Source: Terriglobia bacterium
GTDB taxonomy: Bacteria; Acidobacteriota; Terriglobia; Acidiferrales; UBA7541
DNA: 64,000 bases
Direction: 5' to 3'
Assembly (NCBI GenBank): GCA_020073585.1
Contig: JAIQEV010000019.1
Location: 1 to 64,000 of the forward strand
Shown: positions 1-7,360 of the stretch, one piece after another
Layout of the letters: the number at the start of each line of letters is the position of its first letter
Position numbering within the stretch: position 1 is the stretch's first letter
The notes under the pieces: generated by a model
Databases searched by the model: none
The model's input: only the letters and a program-made list of their open reading frames with translations
What the model was told of the DNA's origin: nothing
Program-made: the position numbers and the translations under genes

Positions 1-1
1 G

Positions 2-850
2 CGCAAGGGCACGGCGGACATGGAGATCAGCTCGCTTTCGCCGGACAGCGTACCGGTGCTGGCGCGGCAGGGGCACCTGGAGGTGACGGAGCGGCCGGGC
101 ACGAACTTCACCTACCTGGGATTCAACCTGGAGGATGGGGTGCTGGCGCGGCGCGAGGTGCGGCAGGCGCTGGCGCTGGCCACGGAGCGCGCGGCGCTGA
201 TCCGCTATTTGCTGCACGGGCAGGCGCGCCTGGCTACGGGAATTTTGCCGCCGAATCACTGGGCGTACACGGGAGACGTGGCTACGTATCCCACGGACGT
301 GGCGCGCGCGGAGAGGCTGCTGGAGGGAGCGGGCTTTCCGCGCCAGGCGAATGGAGTGCGGATGCGCCTGACGCTGAAGACCTCCACGGACGAGCAGGCG
401 CGGCTGATCGGGGCGGCGCTACAGGAGCAGTGGCGGCGCGCGGGGATCGAGCTGGAGCTGCGGCCGCTGGAGTTCGCGACGCTGCTTTCGGACGCGACGC
501 GGGGGAATTTTCAGATCACGCTGCTGCGCTGGGTGGGAGCGAACAACGACCCGGACGTGTTCGAGTTTGTGTTTTCCTCGGCGCGCTTTCCGCCGGAGGG
601 GGCCAACCGCGGGCATTACCGCAACGCCCAGTTCGACGCGCTGGCGGAACGGATCCGCGTGGAGATGGACCGGGAAAAGCGCAAGGCGCTGTGCGCGGAG
701 GCGCAGAGGATACTGGCGGAGGATCTGCCGTATCTGCCGCTGTGGTTTACGGACGTGGTGAGCGTGCACCGGCGGGGGCTGGGGAAGATGGAGCTGTCGC
801 CGACGGGGGATTACGATTTTCTGGCGGGGCTGCGGCCGGGCGGGCGGTAG
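2..850 (+). CDS. ABC transporter substrate-binding protein (SBP_bac_5, oligopeptide type), 5' truncated
   Basis: The frame is open to the left edge of the window, so only the C-terminal ~280 residues are visible; an ATG at 20 is internal. The segment with 'YLGFNL', the paired 'REVRQALALA' helix, 'GILPP' and the terminal 'AQRILAEDLPYLPLWF' is the C-terminal lobe of family-5 extracellular solute-binding proteins (DppA/OppA type), which capture peptides or similar small molecules in the periplasm for an ABC importer. The signal peptide and N-lobe lie outside the window, and no permease or ATPase gene follows downstream; they would have to lie upstream or elsewhere. Family call is strong; the substrate cannot be told. 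Confidence 0.85.
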   Translation, partial: RKGTADMEISSLSPDSVPVLARQGHLEVTERPGTNFTYLGFNLEDGVLARREVRQALALATERAALIRYLLHGQARLATGILPPNHWAYTGDVATYPTDVARAERLLEGAGFPRQANGVRMRLTLKTSTDEQARLIGAALQEQWRRAGIELELRPLEFATLLSDATRGNFQITLLRWVGANNDPDVFEFVFSSARFPPEGANRGHYRNAQFDALAERIRVEMDREKRKALCAEAQRILAEDLPYLPLWFTDVVSVHRRGLGKMELSPTGDYDFLAGLRPGGR

Positions 851-851
851 G

Positions 852-879
852 AAGACGAAATTCGAAAGACGAAATTCGA
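852..879. repeat. 14-bp perfect tandem duplication
   Basis: The unit AAGACGAAATTCGA occurs twice head to tail (852-865, 866-879), directly after the stop codon of the upstream binding-protein gene. It looks like slippage-type filler sequence. Confidence 0.8.
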
Positions 880-1270
880 AATTGGCCGGCGGTAAGGATC
901 ATAGCCTGCTCGTGCTAACGCGACGTGAATTGGCCGGCTGCCCCATACGCTGGTTTTGCGTGTGGGGATTTTGACTTTGACTTACTCTCGATAGAATCGC
1001 ACTTTGAATCCAAATCAACGGCCAGGAAGCCGTATCCCAGCCACTCCATACGACTGCCGGATGCTCTTCTTTTCCCCCTATCCCATCCACTTTTCCACAG
1101 CCTTTTCGAATACCTATTCAGTACACGCTTGACACATGCATTACGCTTATGTTAATACATATTGTGAGTCTCACCCCCTGCTCCAACAGAAGTAGAGCGA
1201 CAGCCCGCTCCGCCATCCCCACCGCTGCCTCTCCGCCCCCTTTCCATGCAAGCTTCCAACCCGAAACAGA

Positions 1271-1389
1271 TTTATCTCTTTTATTTTCATGCTATTCCGC
1301 ACTCTTTGCAACAACGGCGCACACCTATACCTTTCCTTTTCAATACTTTGCGCACTCTTTTCATCGCAACGGGGGGTGTAGGGGTAGGA
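1271..1389 (-). repeat. Dispersed ~120-bp repeat, copy A
   Basis: Read on the minus strand this segment has a C-rich start (CTACCCCTACACCCCCC), then AAAAGAGTGCGCAAA, ATTGA, and about 45 bases later a second AAAGAGTGCGGAATAGCATG followed by A-rich sequence. The same order and spacing appear on the plus strand at 62681-62800. Ungapped blocks of 12-15 bases are identical or nearly so, so the two are diverged copies of one element. Function is unknown; there is no coding potential. Confidence 0.65.
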
Positions 1390-1479
1390 GGGGGTCAAGA
1401 TTCCTCTTCCGTACTAAAACCATCAGCTCCCCAAGTCTGTCCCGGCGCACTAGGCGTATGCCATCGGCCACACCTCTGT

Positions 1480-1528
1480 TTACCGTCTACTGTCTACTAT
1501 TTACTGTCCACTGCTTACTGCCTACCGG
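1480..1528. repeat. Heptanucleotide tandem array (7 x 7 bp)
   Basis: Seven consecutive 7-bp units of consensus YTACTGY run from 1480 to 1528 (TTACCGT, CTACTGT, CTACTAT, TTACTGT, CCACTGC, TTACTGC, CTACCGG). The last unit contains the stop codon of the minus-strand lactate permease gene. Short tandemly repeated heptamers of this kind are known from cyanobacteria and other genomes; a role here is not known. Confidence 0.75.
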
Positions 1529-3072
1529 GTCCAGGCGCCGCCCCAATGGGCGTAGGCGGCGACGATCAGGCCGATCAGGGCGGCCAGGAAGATGCTATGG
1601 CGCAGAACGAAGCGGAAGAGCCGCGCCTCGTCCTCATGGCGCAAGCGCGTGGCGGCCGCGGCCACCGCGATGCTCTGCAGGCTGATCATCTTGCCCATGA
1701 CCCCGCCGCTGGAATTCGACGCCGCCATCAGCACCGGCCCGAGCTGCAGTTGATGCAGCAGCGCGCTGAAAAACGGAAAGAGCCGTCCGGTGGCCACGAA
1801 GGCAAGCCCCAGGGTGGCCGTGGCGCCCGCATAGTTCATCACGAAAGCCAGCGCCAGCACCGCCGCGATGGTCAGCTCGGCGAAGAACAGGTTCTTGGCC
1901 GTCCCGGCGAAGACTTGCGCAATCTGCCCGGGGCGCAGGCGCAGAAAGAGCAGCGCTGCCAGCAGCGCAGCCAAAAGGCACGCGGTTCCCGGCGCCGCGA
2001 GCCAGTGCCAGGCGTAGGTCGCGGCGTAGGGCGCGGGATGGGCGGCGACCGGGGGCATACGCAGCACGCGATTGTGCAGGCCCGGCCAGGCGAAGACGAT
2101 GCTCCAGGCGCTGAGCTTGGCTTTCACCGCGTCCAGTCCCCAGAGCAGGACGAAGACGACCAGCAGCGCGTAGGGCGCCCAGGCCCGCGCGATCTCGATC
2201 GGCGCGCGGCGCGGCGGCGCGGCATTCTCTGCCCCATCGCCCTCCAGGCGGAACACATCCTGTGGATGCCAGACGCGCAGCAGCGCGACCAGGGCGGCAA
2301 TCGCCGCTAGGGAGCTGAGGATGTCGGTCAGTTGCGCGCCGACGTAATTGGAAACCGCGAACTGCGTGGCGGCAAAGGTTACTCCGCAGACTGCGGCCGC
2401 CGGCCACACCCCGCGCAGGGCCTTGCGCCCGCCCATCACCAGAATCAGGTAGGCCGGCAGAAAGAGGGAAACCGGGGCGCAGATGCGGCCCACGGCCGCG
2501 CTCAGGCGGTCCAGCGGCAAGCCGGTGGTGGCAGCCAGCGTGATCACCGGGGTGGCGATCGAGCCGAAGGCCACCGGCGCGGTGTTGGCCAGCAGGCACA
2601 GCGCCGCCGCGTAAAACGGCGAGAAGCCCAAGCCCACGAGCATGGCCCCCGCCACGGCCACCGGGGTGCCGAATCCCGCGGCGCCTTCGATAAAGGCTCC
2701 GAAAGCAAAGGCGATCAGCAGCGCCTGCAGGCGGCGGTCGCGCGCCAAGCCGCCCACGGAATCTTTCAGGATTTCAAATTGCCCGGCGGCATCCGTCAGG
2801 CGAAAGAGGAGAATCGCGGTGAACACCACCCAGCCGATCGGGAAAAGGCCGAACGCCGCGCCATAGGCCGCGGAGCTGAGCATCGCGCCCAGCGGCATGC
2901 GATAGACGGCCACGGCAAGCACCGCGGCGCTCGCCAGCCCGGCCAGCGCGGCGATCCACGCCGGCTTGCGCCGCAGGCCGAGGAGATAGAGAACTACGAA
3001 GATGGGAATGGCGGCGACCAGCGCGGAAAGCCACAGACTGTGCGCAACCGGAGTGTAGTTCTGCTCCCACAT
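1522..3072 (-). CDS. lctP: L-lactate permease (LctP/LldP family)
   Basis: 516 residues, the usual length for the lactate permease family. The N-terminus begins MWEQNYTP and is followed by around a dozen hydrophobic segments; the family region with 'FGAFIEGAAGFGTPVAVAGA' (residues ~125-145) and the C-terminal 'NSSGGVMGKMISLQSIAVA' are the hallmark motifs. It would carry lactate (or glycolate) across the inner membrane with protons. The start is the first ATG, shortly after a 17-bp palindrome. No lactate dehydrogenase gene is adjacent, so it stands alone or follows the small gene at 3175-3405. The 3' end runs into a heptamer repeat. Confidence 0.93.
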   Translation of the reverse strand: MWEQNYTPVAHSLWLSALVAAIPIFVVLYLLGLRRKPAWIAALAGLASAAVLAVAVYRMPLGAMLSSAAYGAAFGLFPIGWVVFTAILLFRLTDAAGQFEILKDSVGGLARDRRLQALLIAFAFGAFIEGAAGFGTPVAVAGAMLVGLGFSPFYAAALCLLANTAPVAFGSIATPVITLAATTGLPLDRLSAAVGRICAPVSLFLPAYLILVMGGRKALRGVWPAAAVCGVTFAATQFAVSNYVGAQLTDILSSLAAIAALVALLRVWHPQDVFRLEGDGAENAAPPRRAPIEIARAWAPYALLVVFVLLWGLDAVKAKLSAWSIVFAWPGLHNRVLRMPPVAAHPAPYAATYAWHWLAAPGTACLLAALLAALLFLRLRPGQIAQVFAGTAKNLFFAELTIAAVLALAFVMNYAGATATLGLAFVATGRLFPFFSALLHQLQLGPVLMAASNSSGGVMGKMISLQSIAVAAAATRLRHEDEARLFRFVLRHSIFLAALIGLIVAAYAHWGGAWTR

Positions 3073-3155
3073 AGGCGACGCGTCCTCCGCGGCTCAGACT
3101 TTCCGGTGCAACTGCTACGGCGGCGTGCTGTTCGTTCGCGCGGATTTTGCACGCG

Positions 3156-3172
3156 TGACCGCAGAGCGGTCA
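3156..3172. repeat. Dispersed 17-bp palindrome, copy 1
   Basis: TGACCGCAGAGCGGTCA: perfect 7-bp arms around AGA. It sits immediately after the stop codon of the 76-aa minus-strand gene and before lctP. Three more copies with the same arms are at 30596, 30623 and 62986. Confidence 0.8.
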
Positions 3173-3174
3173 AC

Positions 3175-3405
3175 TTACGCCGGGCGCGGCCGGCGTTGCG
3201 CGCGCTGGCGCTCCGCCGCCCAGTGCAGGAAACTGCGCAGCGGCGCGCGGTAGCGCCACAGGAGGCGGAAGAATTTGCGCGCGTCGAGATCCGCCGCTTG
3301 CGCACCCAGAAAGGTCTCCAGGCGCCAGCGCAGATACGGGCTGCGCCAGGGGCGCAGGCGGTAGCCGCGCGCCGCCGTCCAGTAGAATCGCAGGCCGTTC
3401 AGCAT
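3175..3405 (-). CDS. Small conserved hypothetical protein (76 aa)
   Basis: A short arginine- and aromatic-rich protein (MLNGLRFYW..., 'GYRLRPWRSPYLRWRLET', 'FFRLLWRYRAPLRSFLHWA'). The composition is that of a real small protein rather than a shadow frame: frequent Trp/Tyr/Leu and an uninterrupted basic amphipathic pattern. Nothing assigns a function. It is co-directional with lctP downstream, separated by a palindromic repeat. Confidence 0.6.
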   Translation of the reverse strand: MLNGLRFYWTAARGYRLRPWRSPYLRWRLETFLGAQAADLDARKFFRLLWRYRAPLRSFLHWAAERQRAQRRPRPA

Positions 3406-3429
3406 GCTTCGCTCAGCTCCGCCGGCGCT

Positions 3430-3942
3430 TCAGGAGGCCGCCGCCGAAATATGCTCGTGCACGATCAGCCACTTTCCGCCGTGCAGCTCCCAGATCAGCG
3501 TGTCGCGGAAATCGGATTCTGTTTTCTTGCCGTCTTTCGCCACTTCGCTGTAGTGCATCGAGACGGTCGTCCAGGCCACGCCGCCGCGCCGCGTCACCCG
3601 CAGATCCTTCCCGGCCGTCAGCGTGCCGCTCACGAGCTTGTCGAAGAATTCCTTTTTCACGCCGTCGTGATATTGCTGCCAGCCGCGATACTGGAAGGGG
3701 GTGACGTCGTAAAAGACCAGCGCGGGATCCTTGGCGTAGAAGACGCCGGGCTTATCGGCATCGCCCGTGCTCCACGCCGCGCACAGATCGTCCACCAGCT
3801 TGCGGAAGGTGGCTTCGTTGGTGGCCTTCTGCTGCGCCTGCGCCAGGCCGATAGTCAGCAAACCCGCCAGGACGGCGCCGAAAACGATCCATATCCAGTG
3901 AAAGCGCCGCGGGCGGGCGGCGAAAGTCGCGTTTTCTCGCAT
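3430..3942 (-). CDS. Secreted NTF2-like (SnoaL/DUF4440-type) protein
   Basis: The likely start is the ATG at 3942, preceded by a purine-rich AGGAGG-type ribosome site; a longer frame up to 3993 has no such site. The 170-residue product has a basic N-terminus, a hydrophobic stretch (~15-35) and an AQA|QQ-type signal peptidase site, then a single NTF2-like fold domain with 'LCAAWSTGD', 'YRGWQQYHDGV' and the terminal strand 'GKWLIVHEHIS'. Such proteins form small cone-shaped dimers; many have no known reaction. The final 'VHEHxS' is typical of the DUF4440/SnoaL-like group. Function is not assignable. Confidence 0.8.
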   Translation of the reverse strand: MRENATFAARPRRFHWIWIVFGAVLAGLLTIGLAQAQQKATNEATFRKLVDDLCAAWSTGDADKPGVFYAKDPALVFYDVTPFQYRGWQQYHDGVKKEFFDKLVSGTLTAGKDLRVTRRGGVAWTTVSMHYSEVAKDGKKTESDFRDTLIWELHGGKWLIVHEHISAAAS

Positions 3943-4068
3943 GGAACTCCTCCTCGTGATTGGAAATCGCCGCTGGCGCCTGCCGCCGCGCAAAGGGCGC
4001 TTTCCGGTGCCGCTACCCTAGTGGGATTTGCTTCGATTTGCAAGATGTATGCAGGCAGTCCGCGCGAC

Positions 4069-4737
4069 TCACAGCGCGGAGCGGCGGACCCAGATGCGGG
4101 TGGTGGCGGGCTTGCCAAGATGGATGGTGCGGCCGGCGGCGCGCAGGGTCATGGTCTCGTCGTACTCGCGCTGGCGCACCGCGACGCGAGTCGCGGGGCG
4201 CAACTGCAGGCCTTCGAGAAATTCGAGAAACCTGGCGTCCTTCTCGTAGACGCAGAGAATTTCGGCCTGCTCGCCGGGCTGCAGATCGGCGAGCAGCACG
4301 GCGCCCTGTTTCCGCAGCTTGGCCACCCCGCCCTGCATGGGCACGCCGTGGGGGCAGACGCTGCGCTTGCCGTAGCGCTTGAGCAGCAGCGCTTCCACTT
4401 CCGGGGAGATGGCGTGCTCGAGGCGCTCGGCTTCGTCGTGGGCCCGCGCCCAGGAAAGGCCGATGACGTCGGTGAGCAGCAATTCCGCGAGCTGGTGGCG
4501 CAGGGCCAGCCGCCCCGCCACCTGACGCCCCTTGCGCGTCAGGTCGATGCGCCCGCTGCGCTCGACGCGCAGATAACCGTCGCGGGTCATGCGCTTGAGC
4601 GCCGCGGTGACCGCCGGGGGCGTCACCCGCAGCTCTTCGGCGAGGCGCGCGCTGATCGGCGTCTGGTTTTCCTCGAGCATCTCCCAGATGGCCTTGAGGT
4701 AATCTTCCTGCGATACGCTGGTTTTTTCGCGGCGCAA
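4069..4737 (-). CDS. DtxR-family metal-dependent transcriptional regulator with FeoA domain
   Basis: 222 residues. Residues ~5-65 form the DtxR winged helix ('EDYLKAIWEM', 'RLAEELRVTPPAVTAALKRM', 'GYLRV'); ~66-135 form the dimerisation/metal domain with candidate ligands in 'LRHQLAE' and 'EAERLEHAIS'; ~150-222 form a FeoA/SH3-like domain, so the protein is of the long DtxR/IdeR/SirR type. It should repress metal-uptake genes in response to Fe2+ or Mn2+. The adjacent gene upstream encodes a phosphatase; no metal transporter is in view, so its targets lie elsewhere. Metal preference cannot be read from sequence. Confidence 0.9.
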   Translation of the reverse strand: MRREKTSVSQEDYLKAIWEMLEENQTPISARLAEELRVTPPAVTAALKRMTRDGYLRVERSGRIDLTRKGRQVAGRLALRHQLAELLLTDVIGLSWARAHDEAERLEHAISPEVEALLLKRYGKRSVCPHGVPMQGGVAKLRKQGAVLLADLQPGEQAEILCVYEKDARFLEFLEGLQLRPATRVAVRQREYDETMTLRAAGRTIHLGKPATTRIWVRRSAL

Positions 4738-4761
4738 ATCCCGCCTCCGCCGCGCAGGGCG

Positions 4762-5199
4762 TCAGCCCTGCGGCGTTTCCCGCTGGCGTCTCAGTTTTTC
4801 GGCGAGCTCCCGGATGCGGCGCTCGATCTCGCCGAAGATTCTCTGATACTGGCCCGCATCCGCGCCATAGGGATCTTCCACGCGCCAGTCCTCGACTTTT
4901 TCCCAGGCGTGAAAGGCCTGCTCCCGCGCGCGCCCGCTCATGTTGATCACCAGGTCGGCGGCGTCCCACAGCGCGGGGGCGAGCGGCTTGGAGTCCAGGC
5001 CCTGCGCGGAGTAGCCGTTGGCCTCGAGCGTGCGCTTGGTCAGCGAGGCCACCGCGCCGAACGGCGAGAGCCCCGCGCTGGCGGCCTCGATGACGTCGGC
5101 GGCGTCCTGGCGGGCAATGGCCTCGGCCATCGGACTGCGGCAGGAGTTGCCGATGCAGATGAACAGCACTTTCACACGGGAGTTCGCTTCAGCGTGCAT
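4762..5199 (-). CDS. Low-molecular-weight protein tyrosine phosphatase / ArsC-like protein
   Basis: 145 residues. The P-loop near the N-terminus, 'VLFICIGNSCRSPMAEA', is the CX5R signature of LMW phosphatases and thioredoxin-coupled arsenate reductases, and the late 'VEDPYG' supplies the general-acid Asp-Pro. The resolving cysteines that define thioredoxin-type ArsC (in 'DLVINMSG' here) are missing, which favours phosphatase over arsenate reductase, although databases often label such genes ArsC. The gene lies 24 bp upstream of the DtxR regulator on the same strand and probably shares its transcript. Confidence 0.82.
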   Translation of the reverse strand: MHAEANSRVKVLFICIGNSCRSPMAEAIARQDAADVIEAASAGLSPFGAVASLTKRTLEANGYSAQGLDSKPLAPALWDAADLVINMSGRAREQAFHAWEKVEDWRVEDPYGADAGQYQRIFGEIERRIRELAEKLRRQRETPQG

Positions 5200-5270
5200 G
5201 GGCGGTCCTGGTGCATCCGACTATAGCGAATTTGGCGCGGCTTGGGTATGCGCGGGCGGCAGGCCGGTGC

Positions 5271-5870
5271 TTACTGGTTGGCGGCGGCGGCCGCGGCCGG
5301 TTCGCGCGACGCGGCCAGTTGCAGGAAAAGCTCGTGCACGGTGGTGTCGGCGGTGAGTTCGGGGTGAAAAGTAGCGGCCAGGATGCGCCCCTGCCGCGCG
5401 AGCACGGGTTTCCCGGCGTATTCGGCGAGCACTTCGACGCCCGCGCCGACGCGCTCGATGACCGGGCCGCGGATGAAGACCATTTCCAGCGGACCGCTCT
5501 TGCCCTGGCACGCGCCGCTGACCACGGCGCTGGCGATCTGCCGCCCGTAGGCGTTGCGCAACACCGTGGCGTCGAGCAGGCCGAGCGAACTCTGCGCGGG
5601 ATTTTGCACCTCGCGCGCCAGCAGGATGGTCCCGGCGCAAGTGCCGAAGAGCGCGCCACCCTCCGCGGCAAAGCGCCGGATGCGTTCCGCCAGCCCCTCT
5701 TCCTCGAGGAACTGCAGCTGCGTGGTGCTCTCTCCTCCGGGCAGGATCAGGCCGTCGCAGCCATCGAGATCCGCGGGCGTGCGCACCAGCGCCGTGGCCA
5801 CGCCCAGCCGCGCGAGCATCGCCGCGTGGGCCTCGAAGTCTCCCTGCACCGCCAGAATCCCGATCTTCAC
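5271..5870 (-). CDS. pdxT: Pyridoxal 5'-phosphate synthase glutaminase subunit PdxT
   Basis: 199 residues. Class I glutamine amidotransferase fold with 'LPGGESTT', nucleophile Cys78 in 'FGTCAG' and the His169/Glu171 pair in 'TFHPEL'. It releases ammonia from glutamine and channels it to PdxS, which makes pyridoxal phosphate from ribose 5-phosphate and glyceraldehyde 3-phosphate. It is 30 bp downstream of pdxS on the same strand, so the two are co-expressed. The C-terminal Ala-rich tail is slightly longer than usual. Confidence 0.97.
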   Translation of the reverse strand: MKIGILAVQGDFEAHAAMLARLGVATALVRTPADLDGCDGLILPGGESTTQLQFLEEEGLAERIRRFAAEGGALFGTCAGTILLAREVQNPAQSSLGLLDATVLRNAYGRQIASAVVSGACQGKSGPLEMVFIRGPVIERVGAGVEVLAEYAGKPVLARQGRILAATFHPELTADTTVHELFLQLAASREPAAAAAANQ

Positions 5871-5900
5871 CGCTTGCTCTCCTGCACTCTTATTACCTGG

Positions 5901-6803
5901 CTACCAGCCGCGCGTCTGGAGCAGGTCTTTCTCGTCGATCTGCCGGATGTCCAGGCCGGGCATGGCTTCGCCCAGTTCCTCGTGCGCTTCGAGGATGGCC
6001 TTGGCATCTTCGAAATGCGTGGTGGCCTTCACCACGGCCTTGGCGCGCACTTCCGGATCGCTGGATTTGAAAATGCCCGAGCCGACGAAGACGGCCTCCG
6101 CGCCCAGTCGCCGCACCAGCGCCGCATCCGCGGGGGTGGCAATGCCGCCGGCCGAGAAATTGGGCACCGGCAGCTTGCCGGTCCTGGCCACCTGGCGGAT
6201 GAGATCGAGCGGGGCGCCGAGTTCCTTCGCTTCCTTCATCAGCTCGTCGTCGCGCATGGTGGTGAGCTTGCGCATCTGGCTGACGATGGTGCGCATGTGC
6301 CGCACGGCCTCGACCACGTTGCCCGAGCCCGCTTCGCCCTTGGTGCGGATCATGGCCGCGCCTTCCGCGATGCGCCGCAGGGCTTCGCCCAGGTTGCGCG
6401 CGCCGCAGACGAAGGGAATGCGGAAATCGTGCTTCCAGATGTGGTTCTCTTCGTCCGCCGGGGTCAGCACTTCGCTCTCGTCAATGAAATCCACTTCCAG
6501 CGCCTGCAGCACTTCCGCTTCGGCCAGGTGCCCGATGCGCACCTTGGCCATCACCGGAATGGTCACCGTGGCCATGATCTCGCGGATCACCTTCACCGAG
6601 GCCATGCGCGCCACGCCGCCTTCCTTGCGGATGTCCGAAGGCACGCGCTCGAGGGCCATCACCGCGCAGGCCCCGGCCTTTTCCGCGATCTCCGCCTGTT
6701 TGGCGTTGGTGACGTCCATGATCACCCCGCCCTTGAGCATTTCGGCGAGGCCCACCTTCACCCGCCAGTCGTTTGCGTTCCCGCTTGCACCCTGTGCCGT
6801 CAT
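5901..6803 (-). CDS. pdxS: Pyridoxal 5'-phosphate synthase lyase subunit PdxS
   Basis: 300 residues, full length. The (beta/alpha)8 PdxS family is evident from '[21 protein letters not shown]', the catalytic lysine in '[10 protein letters not shown]', and '[20 protein letters not shown]'. It condenses a pentose phosphate, a triose phosphate and ammonia (from PdxT) to PLP in the cytoplasm. The start overlaps the end of the upstream thioesterase gene by 4 bp (ATGA), showing translational coupling, and pdxT follows. An upstream MocR-type gene probably regulates this operon. Confidence 0.97.
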   Translation of the reverse strand: MTAQGASGNANDWRVKVGLAEMLKGGVIMDVTNAKQAEIAEKAGACAVMALERVPSDIRKEGGVARMASVKVIREIMATVTIPVMAKVRIGHLAEAEVLQALEVDFIDESEVLTPADEENHIWKHDFRIPFVCGARNLGEALRRIAEGAAMIRTKGEAGSGNVVEAVRHMRTIVSQMRKLTTMRDDELMKEAKELGAPLDLIRQVARTGKLPVPNFSAGGIATPADAALVRRLGAEAVFVGSGIFKSSDPEVRAKAVVKATTHFEDAKAILEAHEELGEAMPGLDIRQIDEKDLLQTRGW

Positions 6804-7306
6804 TCCTTTGCTCCTTTTTTCTTGTCAAATCCAAATTCGCCCATCTTCACTTCGCTGCTGCATCCCAGCTCCGCCAGCGCCGCATCCCGCGGGGCGATGG
6901 CCACGAAGCGCCCGCGCCCGCGCGCCAGCACTCCGCCGGCGGCGTTGCGGATCTCCCCGCGGTGATACATGTTTCTTCCCTTCTCGTCGTCCTGCCAGCC
7001 TTCCACCACGATCTCCTCGTGCACCGGCACGGGCTTGAGATACTCGATCTGCAGCTCGGCGGTCACCGCCCGCGCGTTGCTGAACTTGCAGACCTTGCCC
7101 ATGGCCTCGTCCAGCAGCAGGGCGATGATTCCCCCGTGGGCCATTCCGCCGCCGCCCTGGTAGCGCGCGCCCAGAGTGAAGCGCCCCTGAATTCTGCGCC
7201 GCCGGCCATCCTCTTCGAACGTCAGCTGCATGCCGGCGTCGTTCCCGCCGCCGCAGCCAAAGCAGTGATTCGTCGGTTTCGGTTCCAGCCTCACGATATC
7301 GCCCAA
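6800..7306 (-). CDS. PaaI-family hotdog thioesterase
   Basis: 168 residues with a single hotdog domain: '[14 protein letters not shown]' at the N-terminus, then '[22 protein letters not shown]', the PaaI-type active-site loop and helix, and a strand '[12 protein letters not shown]'. Members hydrolyse acyl-CoA thioesters. The gene sits between the MocR regulator and pdxS and overlaps pdxS by 4 bp, an association with PLP synthesis that is not functionally obvious. The C-terminus is Lys-rich. The substrate is unknown. Confidence 0.88.
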   Translation of the reverse strand: MGDIVRLEPKPTNHCFGCGGGNDAGMQLTFEEDGRRRRIQGRFTLGARYQGGGGMAHGGIIALLLDEAMGKVCKFSNARAVTAELQIEYLKPVPVHEEIVVEGWQDDEKGRNMYHRGEIRNAAGGVLARGRGRFVAIAPRDAALAELGCSSEVKMGEFGFDKKKGAKE

Positions 7307-7360
7307 GTGTCCCTCGCTTCCCGTTGCTTCCTTACCGGCGTCCGTGCGCGCCCGAATGCC

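Larger units (their letters stand above)
851..1521. other. 670-bp AT-richer intergenic region carrying several repeats
   Basis: No convincing gene was found. The region is much richer in A, T and pyrimidine runs than its neighbours. It begins with a 14-bp tandem duplication (852-865 and 866-879), contains one copy of a dispersed ~120-bp element (1271-1389, minus strand), and ends in a heptanucleotide tandem array (1480-1528) that runs into the lactate permease stop codon. Open frames crossing it are rich in Ser, Pro and Arg with no family resemblance, so I leave them out. Confidence 0.7.

Noticed and set aside
4762-5199. Arsenate reductase function for the CX5R protein
   Set aside because: The resolving cysteines of thioredoxin-type ArsC are missing and no ars genes are nearby; the phosphatase label is safer.
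2332-5226. A 964-codon plus-strand open frame
   Set aside because: It runs antisense to lctP, the NTF2-like gene, the DtxR gene and the phosphatase gene, all of which have clear family motifs.
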